Shown here piece by piece: positions 41,700-52,849 of a DNA stretch of 64,000 bases. Location of the stretch: the NCBI GenBank assembly GCA_023213395.1, contig CM041465.1:138701741-138765740 (forward strand). The letters are read 5' to 3'. Both the position numbers and the translations under genes were made by a program. The notes under the pieces are model-generated. The model was not told the DNA's origin. It ran no database searches and saw only the letters and a list, made by a program, of their open reading frames with translations. The DNA comes from Cycas panzhihuaensis (taxonomy: Eukaryota; Cycadophyta). Within the stretch, counting starts at the first letter, position 1, and each line of letters opens with the position of its first letter.

Positions 41700-42610
41700 T
41701 TTGCTATAATTTCCAAATACCTACTGTTTTCCTTTTTGCAGTTCTGCACATTTCTGGTAGCATTGATAGGGATAATGACCTGTTTGGCCACAGCGATAAC
41801 AAACATCAAAATCTCTACAGTTACTTGAAAAGTGACCTGGTTTTCCGCACTTAAAACATACTCTTGCATCTCGAGGTGGATTGTTGATCATTCTTCCTCG
41901 TCCCCTTCCTTCCGTCCAACATCCCCTGTGACTTGTTGGCATTCTTCCTCTTGATCTGGGATTAAATTGTCCTCTTCCTCTGCCTCCTATCTAAACTTTC
42001 GAAATGAGAGCATCTTCAATTTCTGACTCTTCTTCGTACCTCTTTGCTCTTGAGCATACATATGTCCTGTCAAAGTATCAAAAGACATTGCGGCTGTATG
42101 TCCTCCTCCTGTCAACATATTCACCATGTTATCAAAGGAATTTGGAAGTTTATTGAGCACTAGGTGAATTAGTTCTGTGTCTGTTAACTTCTCTCCTGCT
42201 GTGAGAAGGGCAATTTTAATGCTAGTTAACTTGGTTAAGAAATCTGGCACAGTTTGTCCCTCTCTCATTTTCAATTTATAAAGCTCTTCTCTTAATACCA
42301 CAATTCTAACTTCATTTTTTCTACTAAACATTGAAGTCATAACTTGCCATATTTCATTTGCATCTTCTAGGCCATCTACATAAACTAGTAATGAGTCAAA
42401 AATCGAGAGTTTGAGAACTGAAACAACAACATTATTCCTTTCCTCCCAACTTGTCAAATCTGTTGCATCGGCAGGCTGTTTTTCAGCCCCAGTAGTGATT
42501 TTCCAGGCCTGTTTTTCTCTCAACAACCCTTCAATTTTGATTTTCCAAACACTAAAATTCATTTCTATAAATTTCTCACTTTCATTCAGTGAACCAGCAG
42601 AGGAGGCCAT
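41700..42610 (-). pseudogene. gag: RE11 gag
   Basis: The frame 41987-42610 (207 aa) opens MASSAGSLNESEKFIEMNFSVWKIKIEGLL and has WQVMTSMFSRKNEVRIVVLREELYKLKMREGQTV and LNKLPNSFDNMVNMLT. After a frameshift near 41990 the second frame (41721-41942) has twin intact zinc knuckles, CFKCGKPGHFSSNC and CYRCGQTGHYPYQC. It is the best reference for the Gag of this group. Confidence 0.88.
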
Positions 42611-42660
42611 TATTAAGGGCGATTGGGGACAAAAACCAGACTAATAGGTTAGGAACGCTA

Positions 42661-43280
42661 CAAAGAAGCAACTCATCAACTACCATTTTGAAAATGATTA
42701 TGTGCTTTATCTTGTGGTAGAAGAAGATAATGCAAAAGTGTTAGTGACTAGGATATAGAACTTATGTGATGCTTCTACGCTGAACTTGAATTTCCACAAA
42801 TCAAAAGAACTTATGGCGATGTCCACCAAGACTTGACAAAATTTATAATAGCCACAACATAAATATTCATAGAACAATTACCTTATCCTGCATAACTTTA
42901 GATATTTCGTCATAAATCAAAATATTGACATATAATAGATCATCCACATGCATAATATCTGAATTACAACAAATAATAAAATCATATCAAATGAAATATC
43001 TCAGTAAATTACCCTCTTTAAGGGGAGGGTTTCTCCCAAATGGCACAATAATGCCCTAATGGCCTTAGACCATTATTCCAAATAAGATATCAATTCTCCA
43101 AAGATTATTTCAAATGAATAAGGCTCTTCTATTTATAGCCTTTCTCTCTCTAAAACCAACTTCTAATTCTCTCTCCTAAAAATACCGACTTCTGATTAAT
43201 AAATACTCCTTTATCTTCCTAGAAACTAACTTCACATCTCCTAAAAATATCGACTTCTATTAATAATTTGGAATGCCACA
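42661..43280 (-). repeat. Probable 3' LTR of a Ty3/gypsy-like element (RE12)
   Basis: Minus reading starts TGTGGCATTCCAAATTATT at 43280, preceded by a purine tract (AAGGGGAGGGG at about 43282-43293). A TATA box in GGCTATAAATAGAAGAG (about 43145-43125) supports a promoter. The distal end is uncertain (around 42680-42701). The layout and the decayed coding end beyond it are typical of Ty3 elements; the assignment is from recall of such LTRs. Confidence 0.45.
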
Positions 43281-44760
43281 ATACCCCTCCCCTTAAAATA
43301 CTTTAATCTCGAAGTATAGGTAGTCGCACGTGGAGCTGCTTGGCTCTATTTTGACAGTTCTTCAATCCACCCTCTGTTAAGTCCTATATGTCATACAAAT
43401 TTGGTCCAATCCTACCCTTCTATTGAAGATTGCTAATGGATGACCTGAACTTGCCAATGCTTGTTTCAAGGACCAAGTACATGTTGTGTCTTGTGTTATA
43501 TAGAAGCGATCCTAGGACTCGTGTGGTGTTGATGATGTTTGAACATGATTATGTATTGTGGTTGCACATTTTGTCCTCAAATGACGTCGCTCAAGGGATC
43601 AGAGATGTTGAAAATACTAAGAAGATTTGTAAGGAAAGTTATAATGTGATTTTAAGACATTGAAAAAGAATTGATCGTAAGGATCATGTATTGGTGATTG
43701 CATAAGACAAGGACGAGTGAGAAAAGTGGGGATCCATGAGGTGATCATCAATAGATTTGTAGATGTGGGAAACCTGGAGAAGAGAACTATGTAGTGAGTA
43801 GTACCTGAAGTTTAGGAATTGATTCGACAATGGGTTATGATCAGGATAGGTTTGGTTGGATAATTAGAGATCATAGGGAAATAAGAGTCATGTGGGATTA
43901 ATGACAGACCCTCTTTATTAGAAAGAGGTTTAAATAAAGGTTCAAAGATGAGGTCCAAAGGCAGGGGATGGACTAGGTGAAGGAATTAATGGAAAGAAAG
44001 AATGTCGGTTATATAGAAGTGCGAACGGTTGGGATAGACATGATGAGGCAATCATCGTATTAGAAGGCAAAACGTGATGAAAGGGGAATGGAAAGTTTAG
44101 AAATTCCTGCCGAGGAAAGTTGTTAGGTGATGAAGAGACGTGAACAATAAGATGAGTTAGGGTTGTGAAGAGAAACTACGATTTGTCCTACGAAGACCTT
44201 GGAATTAAGAAGCTTAGGAGTTTAGACAGTTATGGAGTAAGGGGGAGGGGGTTTATGTACATCTATTGAGGATGGAAAAGAGAAAGGAAAGATAAAACTA
44301 CCAAAGCAAATGTGCATGTGCAACACAGGGTTTGGAACCATGTCAAATACTTTGTTGGATTTGCTTGGTTGTCCAACCCCTTCTGCATCCTACATAGGTT
44401 CTTCTTTTGAATTTTCCATGTCCATTAAGCCCTCTCTTGAGTGTTGGTCAATGCCTTCCTGCTACTCCTCTATTTCAACTTGTATCTCATTAGATTCTTC
44501 TACCAGATGCTCTGTCTTCATCTCCATCTAATTTGTGTCTTCAATCTTGTCTTCTCGTTCCCTCTAAATTGGTTCTACTTCATATTCCTATAGGGATTCC
44601 TAAATCTCCCTATCCATGTTCTGCTCTTCCTCCTCTTTCATTCGTTTGTCTACTTGCTTCAATTCTTTGGCCTCTTCACATTTCTCATGTACCTTTTGCT
44701 TCCATTGATGAGCTTCGGTACAAAATACAATTTGAAACCAAAACCAATTGCTAAGTAAGT
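43281..44760 (-). pseudogene. Degenerate interior of RE12, low confidence
   Basis: Next to the purine tract the minus strand reads CDYLYFEIKV, which might be the end of a Ty3 polyprotein. 43640-44290 is strongly purine-rich on the + strand. 44310-44754 in minus reading is a broken, Glu/Lys-rich, coiled-coil-like protein (KAHQWKQKVHEKCEEAKELK). I find no RT or integrase motif. + strand frames here (43430-43663, 44310-44531, 44533-44754) are not supported as genes. Confidence 0.3.
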
Positions 44761-45753
44761 TTGGTTTGCTAGAGCAATTAATAAACTAATCAAGAGCTTC
44801 TCTTTTCAAGCAAAATTAAACACACAGTTTGCAAACTTCAAGTTTTGTGTCTATTGAGATTCTATAGTATGTGTTGATATGTTGAAGCCATCCAGTAGCT
44901 GTCATGCTTCCACCTATTAGAATACTAATGTTCTATCCTACTCTTATGTGTAATTAAGGATCATGTGTCATGACCCCTCTTCTATCATAAACTAACCCTT
45001 GGCATATATGTACTGGATCTCTCTTGTAAACATGAGGTATTTATGTGAGAGAGAAACTCTCACCCATCATTAATGAAGTGCACTGGGAATTTGTGAAAGA
45101 TTGAGAAGGGAAAAAAAAAATTGAAGCATAAACTTGAAGGCCTTTTTTTTTGTGTGTGTGACGAATAATCCCCGAAGACGGTGTACAATCTACTGTACAA
45201 CATCTGTACAGATCCATGTGGCCTTGTACAACCAAAAAATTAAAGTACTCAAATTGCAATGAAATTTCACTAGCTTGAGTGTCTTGCTAAGAAGAATTTA
45301 TTCTCCAAAGGATCAACCTCCTACAGGTAGGAAATTGAAGAAATATGTGGGCATGGATTTGAGTCTTTTTCTACTATTTTCTCTCAAACGTTTTCGTTCC
45401 AGTGATTGAAATTGGTCTTAAAGTCTTCATTATGATACAAGCTTTCCATCAAGTATAAATTTGCAAAGTCTTTTTGAGAATTTTTTCAGATATGAACAAA
45501 AAACCATTTTAAACCCTAGCGGTCACTTAGACTTTTGCATCAATTTCTAATCAAACAAGAGGCCAAATTAAAAATCCGTTTGCAGATTCAAATAGATGTT
45601 GAAGAGGGATTCAATTTGAGGGTGCTTTTGTTGGCATCCATACACCTATACGTTTTTCATACTATCGTATGGTTGTACGGCTCTGTCCTACTACTGGAAA
45701 AAAATTAAAAAAAAAAAGTCTTTCACATAGTTTCCTATCATCCTATTAATAAA
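44761..45753 (+). other. Decayed 5' LTR and leader of RE13
   Basis: About 44872-45080 loosely matches the RE17 LTR and the bases after it (CATTAATGA, then GCTGGGAATTTATT in RE17 versus CACTGGGAATTTGTG here). Downstream, GTAC cores at 45183, 45195, 45206 and 45226 are followed by AAAGTACTCAAATTGCAATG, similar to RE17 near 63150. A second site (CGTATGGTTGTACG, 45666-45679) lies 75-90 bp before gag. Confidence 0.5.
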
Positions 45754-46644
45754 ATGGCTTTTGTCTACTCATTAGGGGACTCCAATAAATTGATAGGGCA
45801 GAATTACGATGCCTAGAAAATCAAAATGAGTGACCATCTAGTTGCAAAAAATGCCTGGGATATTTTCACAAAGAAAGAAACAAAACCAGGTGCAATTGGC
45901 TATGTGAAGCTTGCCATTTGGGAGGAAAGAGACAGGCATACCCATGCAACCGCTACATGTCTATAAGAGACTCTGTACTGACTCACATAATTGGCCATCT
46001 TCATTTGTAGAAGCCTAGAAGATTCCTGTTACCCTATATAGCCAAAAGATTGAAGCCTAAATAATTACATTGAGAGAGCAATTGTATCGATTGCATCTAA
46101 GGCAAGGTGAACAAGTCCTTCTTTTTATTACCAAAGTGGTACAAGTTAAAGACAATCTGGTGTCTATCAGTGACCCTGTGTCCAATGCAAAGATTGTTTG
46201 CCTCATTCTTAACAAGCTACCAAATTCATCTGATAACCTTGTAAATACTTTCACTATGGGAGGCCAAGTCACTACTATGTCCTTTGACACTCTTTGTGGA
46301 CATCTTTTGCAGCAAGAACAAAAGGATACAAAGATGAAGAAACCGAGAATGAAGAACCATTCCTCTCAAGATTAAGAATTGGGAAACAAGATTTTAGCAG
46401 AGGAAGGTCAACAGATACAAGAGGAAAAGGGAGATCAATACGAGGAAGATCAAGAGTTGTAAGAGGTAGATTAGCAGATAATCGAACATGTTATCACTAT
46501 GGGAGACGAGGACATTTTGCCAGTGATTGCAGATCAATTGAAACTCATCTTTGTTACCATTGTGGAAGATTTGGACATCTTTTGAGTAGTTGTTTGCATA
46601 GAAGAGCAAAGATCTATAAGTTAAACTGAGTTAAAGGCAGCTAT
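45754..46644 (+). pseudogene. gag: RE13 gag
   Basis: It opens MAFVYSLGDSNKLIGQNYDA, then a stop, KIKMSDHLVAKNAWDIF. The middle has LREQLYRLHLRQGEQVLLFITKV and LNKLPNSSDNLVNTFTMGG (46070-46375). After a frameshift come an Arg/Gly-rich stretch and twin zinc knuckles CYHYGRRGHFASDC (second Cys is Tyr) and CYHCGRFGHLLSSC (intact). RE14 interrupts it after KGSYS. Confidence 0.82.
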
Positions 46645-46940
46645 TCAAAAGGGTTAATGACACAAGGTCATTACATTAGTTGATTATTTCGAAAAAGGGT
46701 CTTAAGTGAACTTTAAACTAGATCACTTAAGTGAAATGCACTTTAATGTGCATTGTAGAATTTCATTTCACCTAACTCTAATGCTCCCTCTCTCAATATA
46801 AAAGTAAAAGCTCAATGGAGGAGATTCATTCTTACCTCCCCATTTTGTGAGAGTTGCTTTCTTTCTCTCAAGTCTCTCTTGCTCCCATGTTTGCCTTTGT
46901 GTTTAGTGCATGGAGATGAATGATAGATCCACTCTTTTCA
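46645..46940 (+). repeat. 5' LTR of RE14 (296 bp)
   Basis: It begins TCAAAAGGG, where the 3' copy has TGAAAAGGG, and ends ACTCTTTTCA. A TATA-like AATATAAAAG lies near 46796-46805. Confidence 0.9.
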
Positions 46941-46942
46941 TG

Positions 46943-46954
46943 TGGTATCAGAGC
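46943..46954 (+). other. Primer-binding site of RE14
   Basis: TGGTATCAGAGC, two bases after the LTR, is a perfect initiator Met-tRNA match. Confidence 0.85.
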
Positions 46955-48815
46955 TTGCTTCCTTCATATTCCTCACTTACACTTGCAATGGAGCCATCAC
47001 TTCCTTCTTCCCCACAATCCATGTGGTGAAGGAGATTGTGAAAGTGAATTTAGAAATATTTTCAAGTTATTATGATAGCATATTTTGTATTGTTTGCTTT
47101 TCCTTTCTCTTTTGCAAGTTTGGAAGCATAATACAAGGAGTTGTACGTCCCAAGGATCCCAATCCTTTGCTAGCCATTCATGCTATCTCGTTCTTCTTTT
47201 TCTTTTCCATTTTTTGTCCATTTAAAAAAGGGAAATGCTACCGAAATTTTTCCAACATTTAGAAGAATGATTGTAAGGGGAGGTTTTACCCATTTTTTTT
47301 AAAAGAATTTCGAGTCATTTAAAATATCCATCATTGTATGCTCTCACCTTGCCCATATTGGGATCCTAGTGATCAAAAAATGATGGAAATTTCATATGGT
47401 ATCATGTGTTAATGAGATATTAGCAAGCTAAAATTTCTGCAGAAATACAATTTGATTGCTGAACTTCATAGGTCTGCAAAATCTTCTACAGAGATCTAAT
47501 TGACGTGATTCCAATTGTCAAAGATGAGGCTCTGAGTCTACTTTCCAACACAAAAACCGGCACCTAATTTGGATGTCATATGTGGACGTTATTGTTGTTT
47601 TAGTGAACAACAACTATTTTTAGTAAGAATTCTGAAAAAATATAATTTCCTAACTTTGCGGGCCTGCCAAAAAATTTCCAGAAATCATTTGGACTTGATT
47701 CCACTTCCTGAAGATGAAGCTTTGAGTCTAGTTTGATTTAGTGAAGACTACTTTCTTTTGTATTAACAAAAAAAAAAAAAGTGAAGAAAATTTCTTCCTT
47801 CTTTTTATAAGGCTTAAAAGCCCATTGTAAAAGTGAGAAAAAAACACCTGGATCAGAGCAATATCCGGTGTCCTCACTCACTTATTAACATTGCATTTCA
47901 ACACTCTAAAATCACTCAAAGCAAGCACTCTAAAGACACTTCAAGCAAGCACTCCAAGCAAGCATTCTATTTTCAGTTAAATGTACATTTGATGCAATTC
48001 GATAATCTTTTCACTCTTCCTAAAAGGAATGCATCACGTATGCTATTTTCCGCCATCTTGTACCTATTCACACACTCGCCAAGGTTGAGATACCTTGGTT
48101 ACCAGAATGTCGTGCCATAAAGAAGGTGTGGGTTTCAAGTTAGGACTGGACTAAACCGAAATATTGGTGAGGTTTGGTTAGCCATACCATCATGCCTCAA
48201 TCAGGGATCATCCTGATAACCAACCAGATCCAATATCCGTCATAGCCATGGGTATGCACGTACCACTCTTTAGAGGAGGTATATAGCTGTTCATTGGTGA
48301 ACTGGGTGAGGATTGGGAGTACCTGGGCTCCATTGTGACTTGGATTTCATCACCAAGCACAATTGCGGGTATTGTAGGTGAAGGCCAACTTAATTCTACT
48401 AGAAGCCTAGGCATCCCTTCAATAACCTCAACTACATGTTGGACACAGGTTAGAGGTTATTGGGTTAATTACGCATCCTACATTTGAGTTTCAAATTGTG
48501 TAAACCCAATGATGTCAGCTTTTACATTGGCCTACAATCTTGTGTATTGATCACTTACTTATTTGTAAAAAGTGATCCATAGTGTAATCACAATCATAGT
48601 GCTTCTCATATTCCTGCTACGTCAGGTTAATATTTGTCACAAGTGTTGGTGACTTTTCTCTAAGTTGCTCCCTTCATCTTTGAGCAACCATTCTCACTTC
48701 TTCTTCCTTCTGCTACACTACTTCATTACATTTCCCATTTGTAAATAGTGATTGGTCATTGATTGCCATCACTTTTATAGTTCCTTGTTCATTTCTTCCC
48801 TTCTAAAAAGACACC
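46955..48815 (+). other. Leader of RE14
   Basis: 1.9 kb with no supported gene. It contains a diverged repeat of about 185 bp (about 47430-47550 and 47620-47735, both ending GATTCCA...GAAGATGA/AAGATGAGGC, then GAGTCTA) and a short CAAGCAAGCACTC repeat near 47920-47960. Short frames (46942-47262, 47833-48120) have no domain signal. Confidence 0.55.
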
Positions 48816-49980
48816 ATGTCTTCATAGTTCAAGCAAAATGTGAACTGCATTCTAAAAGGGAAAGAAAATTGGGACATGTGGTTTACTGGTGTCAAAAATG
48901 CTGCAAAGTATGAAGGTCTATGGAGAGATCACTTGCAACCTACACCATCTGTTGTAGCTACAACTACCACAGCTGCTTCAGGAGGAGGTGCTCCCACCGA
49001 AGCTGCAGTAAATGCCAATGGGAACTTGATGATGATAAAATCCGCGCAGGGATACTGCTTGTCACTAATTATTCCCTGCATAACCTCATTGATAAAGCTA
49101 TACATGATACAACATGGAAAGTTCTTGAAGTTCTTAAGAAGAACTTTGACACTAAATCAGACTTAGAATTTGTTCACTTAGTGCTGAAGATGAACAAATT
49201 GAAAATGCAGAAAGGACATGCAAGTGAGACAATCAATCTCCTTCGTCCAATCAAGCAAGCCATTGATAAAATTTTAAAACTCAATGCATTACATGCGCTT
49301 TCTTAATTCAATCATGTCTCCATATCCCAGATTAGAAAAATCTGTTGGAAAATTTTCAATCTAGTGGCAGTTTGAAGACCCTAAACTTTGGGGATCTTGT
49401 TGATAAGTTCATTGAATTTGATAAGACCTTTGATACCAACTTTGCCACTACATCAGATCCAGTTGATGCTGCTTTTAAAGTGGAAGAAGATCTTTGTTAT
49501 ACCAAAAATCAAGGTCAATACTCTCGTAGAGGTGGTAATTCCCGTGGAAAAGGAAGAGGTAGACAACAAGGACAACGTCCTCTTAGTCAACAAGCTCCTC
49601 AACTCCAACAAAAACTGTCTCAAGGCCAATGCCAAAATAATCAACCTGGACCTAGATCCGATGTCGAGACAATCCAACCAACCCAATACTTGGACTAGAA
49701 ATCAAACAATTGTGTGCCAAAGGTGTAATAGAAAAGGACATTATGCCAAAAATTGCAGAACTACCACCAACAAACTACCAAGTTATCAACAACGCCATGG
49801 TGCACATAATGTTGATAATACTTCTTTTGAAGATGCTTTTGGTGGAACGCAATTTACTTGTCCACACCTTCAAAGAATTGGGACCACTTCATCAAATGTT
49901 GTTGATAGATCCACTAAGTATATTGAGGCTCATTGTGGTTATGCTTATTCACTTTTGCCTTCACCACTTGGAGTTGCAAA
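48816..49980 (+). pseudogene. gag: RE14 gag
   Basis: Begins MSS, stop, FKQNVNCILKGKENWDMWFTGVKNAAKYEGLWRDHLQP. After a frameshift near 49030 come GILLVTNYSLHNLIDKAIHDTTWKVLEVLKKNFDTKSD and a Lys-rich part. A further frame (49345-49698) has GDLVDKFIEFDKTFD. The zinc knuckle CQRCNRKGHYAKNC (about 49714-49757) is intact. Two overlapping frames are open through the Gln-rich stretch. Confidence 0.8.
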
Positions 49981-50410
49981 TAGTGCCACCTCAAATACTT
50001 CATCGTGGATCATGGACACTGAAGCAACACAACACATGACTTGTCATCGCCAGTTCTTTCAAGATTTTGACTCTGAAGTTCGTGGTGTTGTACACATGGC
50101 TGACAAATCATCGATCGATCGAAGGACTTGGAACTGTTTGCCTGAAACTCCCAGGCCTTCTAGATTTTACACTTGTTAATGTTTTATATATTCTTGCTCT
50201 GAAGCAGAATCTACTCTCCCTGTCCACCCTTGTCTCTCGTGGATTTGGTTTGAATGTAACTGCAAACAATCAAACTCTTTGTGTCATTCACCCTCCTTTA
50301 AATACTGTGGTTATGACCGGAATTCTTGATGGCAAACTTTTTCGCCTAACTGGCTCACCATTCTTTGAAGCCAACTATGTTGATGATGACTCTACTTTTA
50401 CCACAACCCT
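49981..50410 (+). pseudogene. pol: RE14 protease and pre-integrase part
   Basis: The active site reads SWIMDTEATQHMTCH (50004-50048): DTE in place of DTG, a G to A change in the glycine codon. After a frameshift near 50115 come IEGLGTVCLKLPG, LALKQNLLSLSTLVSRGFGLNV and DGKLFRLTGSPFF. RE15 then interrupts at 50411; the coding continues at 55172. Confidence 0.85.
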
Positions 50411-50969
50411 TGTTAGAATGGGCCTAATGGCCACATAGGTCCAAGATCATTAACAAAGCATAAAAGTATTAAATGCATTAAGCATAAACACAAATAACAC
50501 AAAGAAAAAGAGGAGCAAGATCAAGATACCAAGTATGGGGTGTTGGAATTAGTCCAACCACCAAAGAATGCTTCAGCTTGATTAGCAAACTGACAGAATA
50601 ACAATGAGCTCCAACCCTTGAATGAGCAACAATGAAGAGAGGCCTCATTAAATAGAGGGAAATGAGAGGCCAAAGGCTATTGCATGATTGGCAAGTGTCA
50701 ATCATGCAATGCATGCTTGCATGTAGGATAAGTGTCCATTGGAAGCTCTTGTGAGCAAAAGTGCAAGGGGGTCATTTGACTCTCAAGTGACATAAGTGAC
50801 AACGTTATGTCACTAGACATAAAGTGGGTGTGTCCTTTATTACTTAAGTGATAAAGTCACCCCTAAAATACAAAAGTGCACATAAAACATTAAAGTGCAC
50901 ACATAATACATTAACCTAAAGTACATAAAGCTTAACATGTAAACATAAGGTAAAACATAAGGTTTAACA
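50411..50969 (-). repeat. 3' LTR of RE15 (559 bp)
   Basis: It runs from TGTTAGAATGGGCCTAATGG to AAGGTTTAACA. The complement of the purine tract (CCCCCCCTTATTG) follows at 50970. A frame of 78 codons on the minus strand (50478-50714) lies wholly in the LTR and recurs in the other LTR (54679-54915); it is not a gene. Confidence 0.95.
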
Positions 50970-51021
50970 CCCCCCCTTATTGTTTATTATGTTAAGTCGG
51001 ACACCTAGACCATCTCTAAAT

Positions 51022-51640
51022 TTTACAAATTTCTCTCTACCAAGTGGCTTGGTAAAGATATCTGTTAATACTGCTTTCTCATTGGTCGATATTGAAGATT
51101 GATCTCACCACTGTGTACATGCTCTCTGATGAAATGGTGGTGAACTTCAATATGCTTGGTCCGTGCATGAAAGACGGGATTCTTAGTTAGCTTGAGCACA
51201 CTCTGATTGTCGCAATGAATGTTGGTAGGCTGCTCCTGCTCAAGTCCAAGCTCGCCAAGAATCCGTCGTAGCCAGATAGCCTCGCAAGCTACGCTGACTG
51301 CAGCTTTGTACTCTGCTTCAGTGGAGGACAAGGTAACATTTGGTTGCTTCTTGCAACTCCATGAAATAACTGCTGAACCAAGGGTAAAACAGTAACCCGA
51401 GGTTGATTTCCTGCTATCCTGGCATCTTGCACAATCAGAGTCGGAGAACCCTTCCAAAGTGAAGTTCTCATTATGTGCATACTCAAGTCCAAGCTGTAAT
51501 GTACCTTTGATGTACTTGAGTATGCATTTTGCTGCCTTCCAATGCTTATGATTGGGTTGAGACATGAAACGAGAGCAAATCCCAACTGCAAATGAAATGT
51601 CCGGACGAGTGTTGGTGAGATATATCAGACTACCAATCAA
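51022..51640 (-). pseudogene. pol: RE15 RNase H
   Basis: The open frame 51065-51640 starts just after a stop (TGA in place of an Arg codon in LFRQLIGS) and covers GSLIYLTNTRPDISFAVGICSRF, EGFSDSDCARCQDSRKSTSGYCF, SSTEAEYKAAVS, HCDNQSVLKL and ARTKHIEVHHHFIREHV. The active-site acidic residues are present. The end is shifted near 51065 before the ADIFTKPLG motif, which is decayed. Confidence 0.9.
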
Positions 51641-51643
51641 CTG

Positions 51644-52843
51644 TCAGAAAAGAGGGGGATCTGTAGGTTCAGCTTCCTCATTAAGAGTAAGCTTGGTTCC
51701 GTTCTCCATGGATGTAGGCGCTGTCTTGCAGTCATGCATCCTGAATCTCTGCAAGATGTCCCAAGAATATTTTGCTTGGGAGATAAAGATATAGCCTGGC
51801 TGTTGCCATACCTCAAAGCCTAAAAAATAATGGAGAAGTCCAAGATCAGTCATCTCGAAACTTCTCTTCAAATCATCCTGGAGAATCTTTATGAGCTTAG
51901 TGTCATCACCAGTGATCACTAAGTCATCTACATACAAGGCAATATAAATGACATGGTCTTGTTCATGTTTGATGTACAAATTAGGATCTGAGGTAGATCG
52001 ATGAAACCCATGTCTCAAGAAGTAGTTATCGATTTTTGCATACCATGCCCTAGGAGCTTGTTTCAAGCCATACAAAGCCTTTTTGAGGCGACATACAAGA
52101 TGCTCCTTGCCTTGTTCTTTGTAACCAGGAGGTTGCCCCAAGTATACCTCCTCTTGAAGATTGCCATTAAGAAAGGCGCTCTTCACGTCCATCTGATAAA
52201 CTGCCCATTTGCATTGTGCAGCTAAGGCCATAAGGAGTCTGATGGTGTTCATGTTTGCCACTGGTGCAAAGGTTTCCTCATAATCAATGCCTTCCTTTTG
52301 TTTGAATCCCTTTGCCACAAGGCGTGCGTTTTGACGCTTAAGTGTTCCATCAGAATGAAATTTGGTCTTATAGATCCATTTACAACTGATTACCTGTTTA
52401 TGTGGAGGCAATTTGACCAAATCCCATGTGTCATTCTTAGGAATAGAATGGATCTCCTCATCCATGGCAGCTTTCCAATTATCATTTTTTGAAGCCTCTT
52501 CAAAAGTAGAAGGCTCATCAACAGAAAGCACTTCAACCATAAGTACAAAATTTGTTTGCTGCCCATATTTCGATGTACGTTTCCCTTCAATAATATGGCT
52601 GTCCTGCACCGTTTGAGTATAACCATTAGGTAACTTTTGAAATGAAGTAGCATGAACCTCAATGTCTTCTGGTCTAAGTGATTGATCAACAGAAGATGAT
52701 GTAGAAGGTTCAAGTGGAGCAGAAGGTGATGAAGTGGACAGTACAGCAGGTGCAGATGAAGTACATGGTGTAGAAGATTGAGAGGGAGGGAAGTCCTCAA
52801 CAATCTTTTTACATTTATCAATAGGGGGTTGGATCGATGTCAC
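51644..52843 (-). pseudogene. pol: RE15 linker and reverse transcriptase
   Basis: A 399-codon open frame. The first 130 residues are a Ser/Pro-rich linker (SSSTPCTSSAPAVLS) up to KLPNGYTQTVQDS. The RT has WKAAMDEEIHSIPKNDTWDLVKLP, ARLVAKGFKQKEGIDYEETFAPVAN, DVKSAFLNGNLQEEVYLGQPPGY, LKQAPRAWYAKIDNYF and YVDDLVITGDD, all key residues present. It is bounded by single stop codons on both sides. Confidence 0.92.
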
Positions 52844-52849
52844 ATCTAA

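Larger units (their letters stand above)
38269..42660 (-). mobile_element. RE11: copia element without its 5' LTR
   Basis: It has a 3' LTR (38269-38460), purine tract (38461-38473 as complement), RNase H, RT, INT, PR and gag, all on the minus strand and well preserved. Only about 50 bp of leader remains past the gag start; primer site and 5' LTR are missing. A Ty3/gypsy-like LTR begins close by. 16 bp at 38253-38268 between the RE10 match and the LTR are unexplained. Confidence 0.85.

Noticed and set aside
43430-43663. 77-codon + strand frame
   Set aside because: No similarity to a known family, and it lies in a decayed region whose other signals point to the minus strand.
50478-50714. 78-codon minus frame, also at 54679-54915
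   Set aside because: It lies wholly inside the RE15 LTRs and appears twice only because the LTR does.
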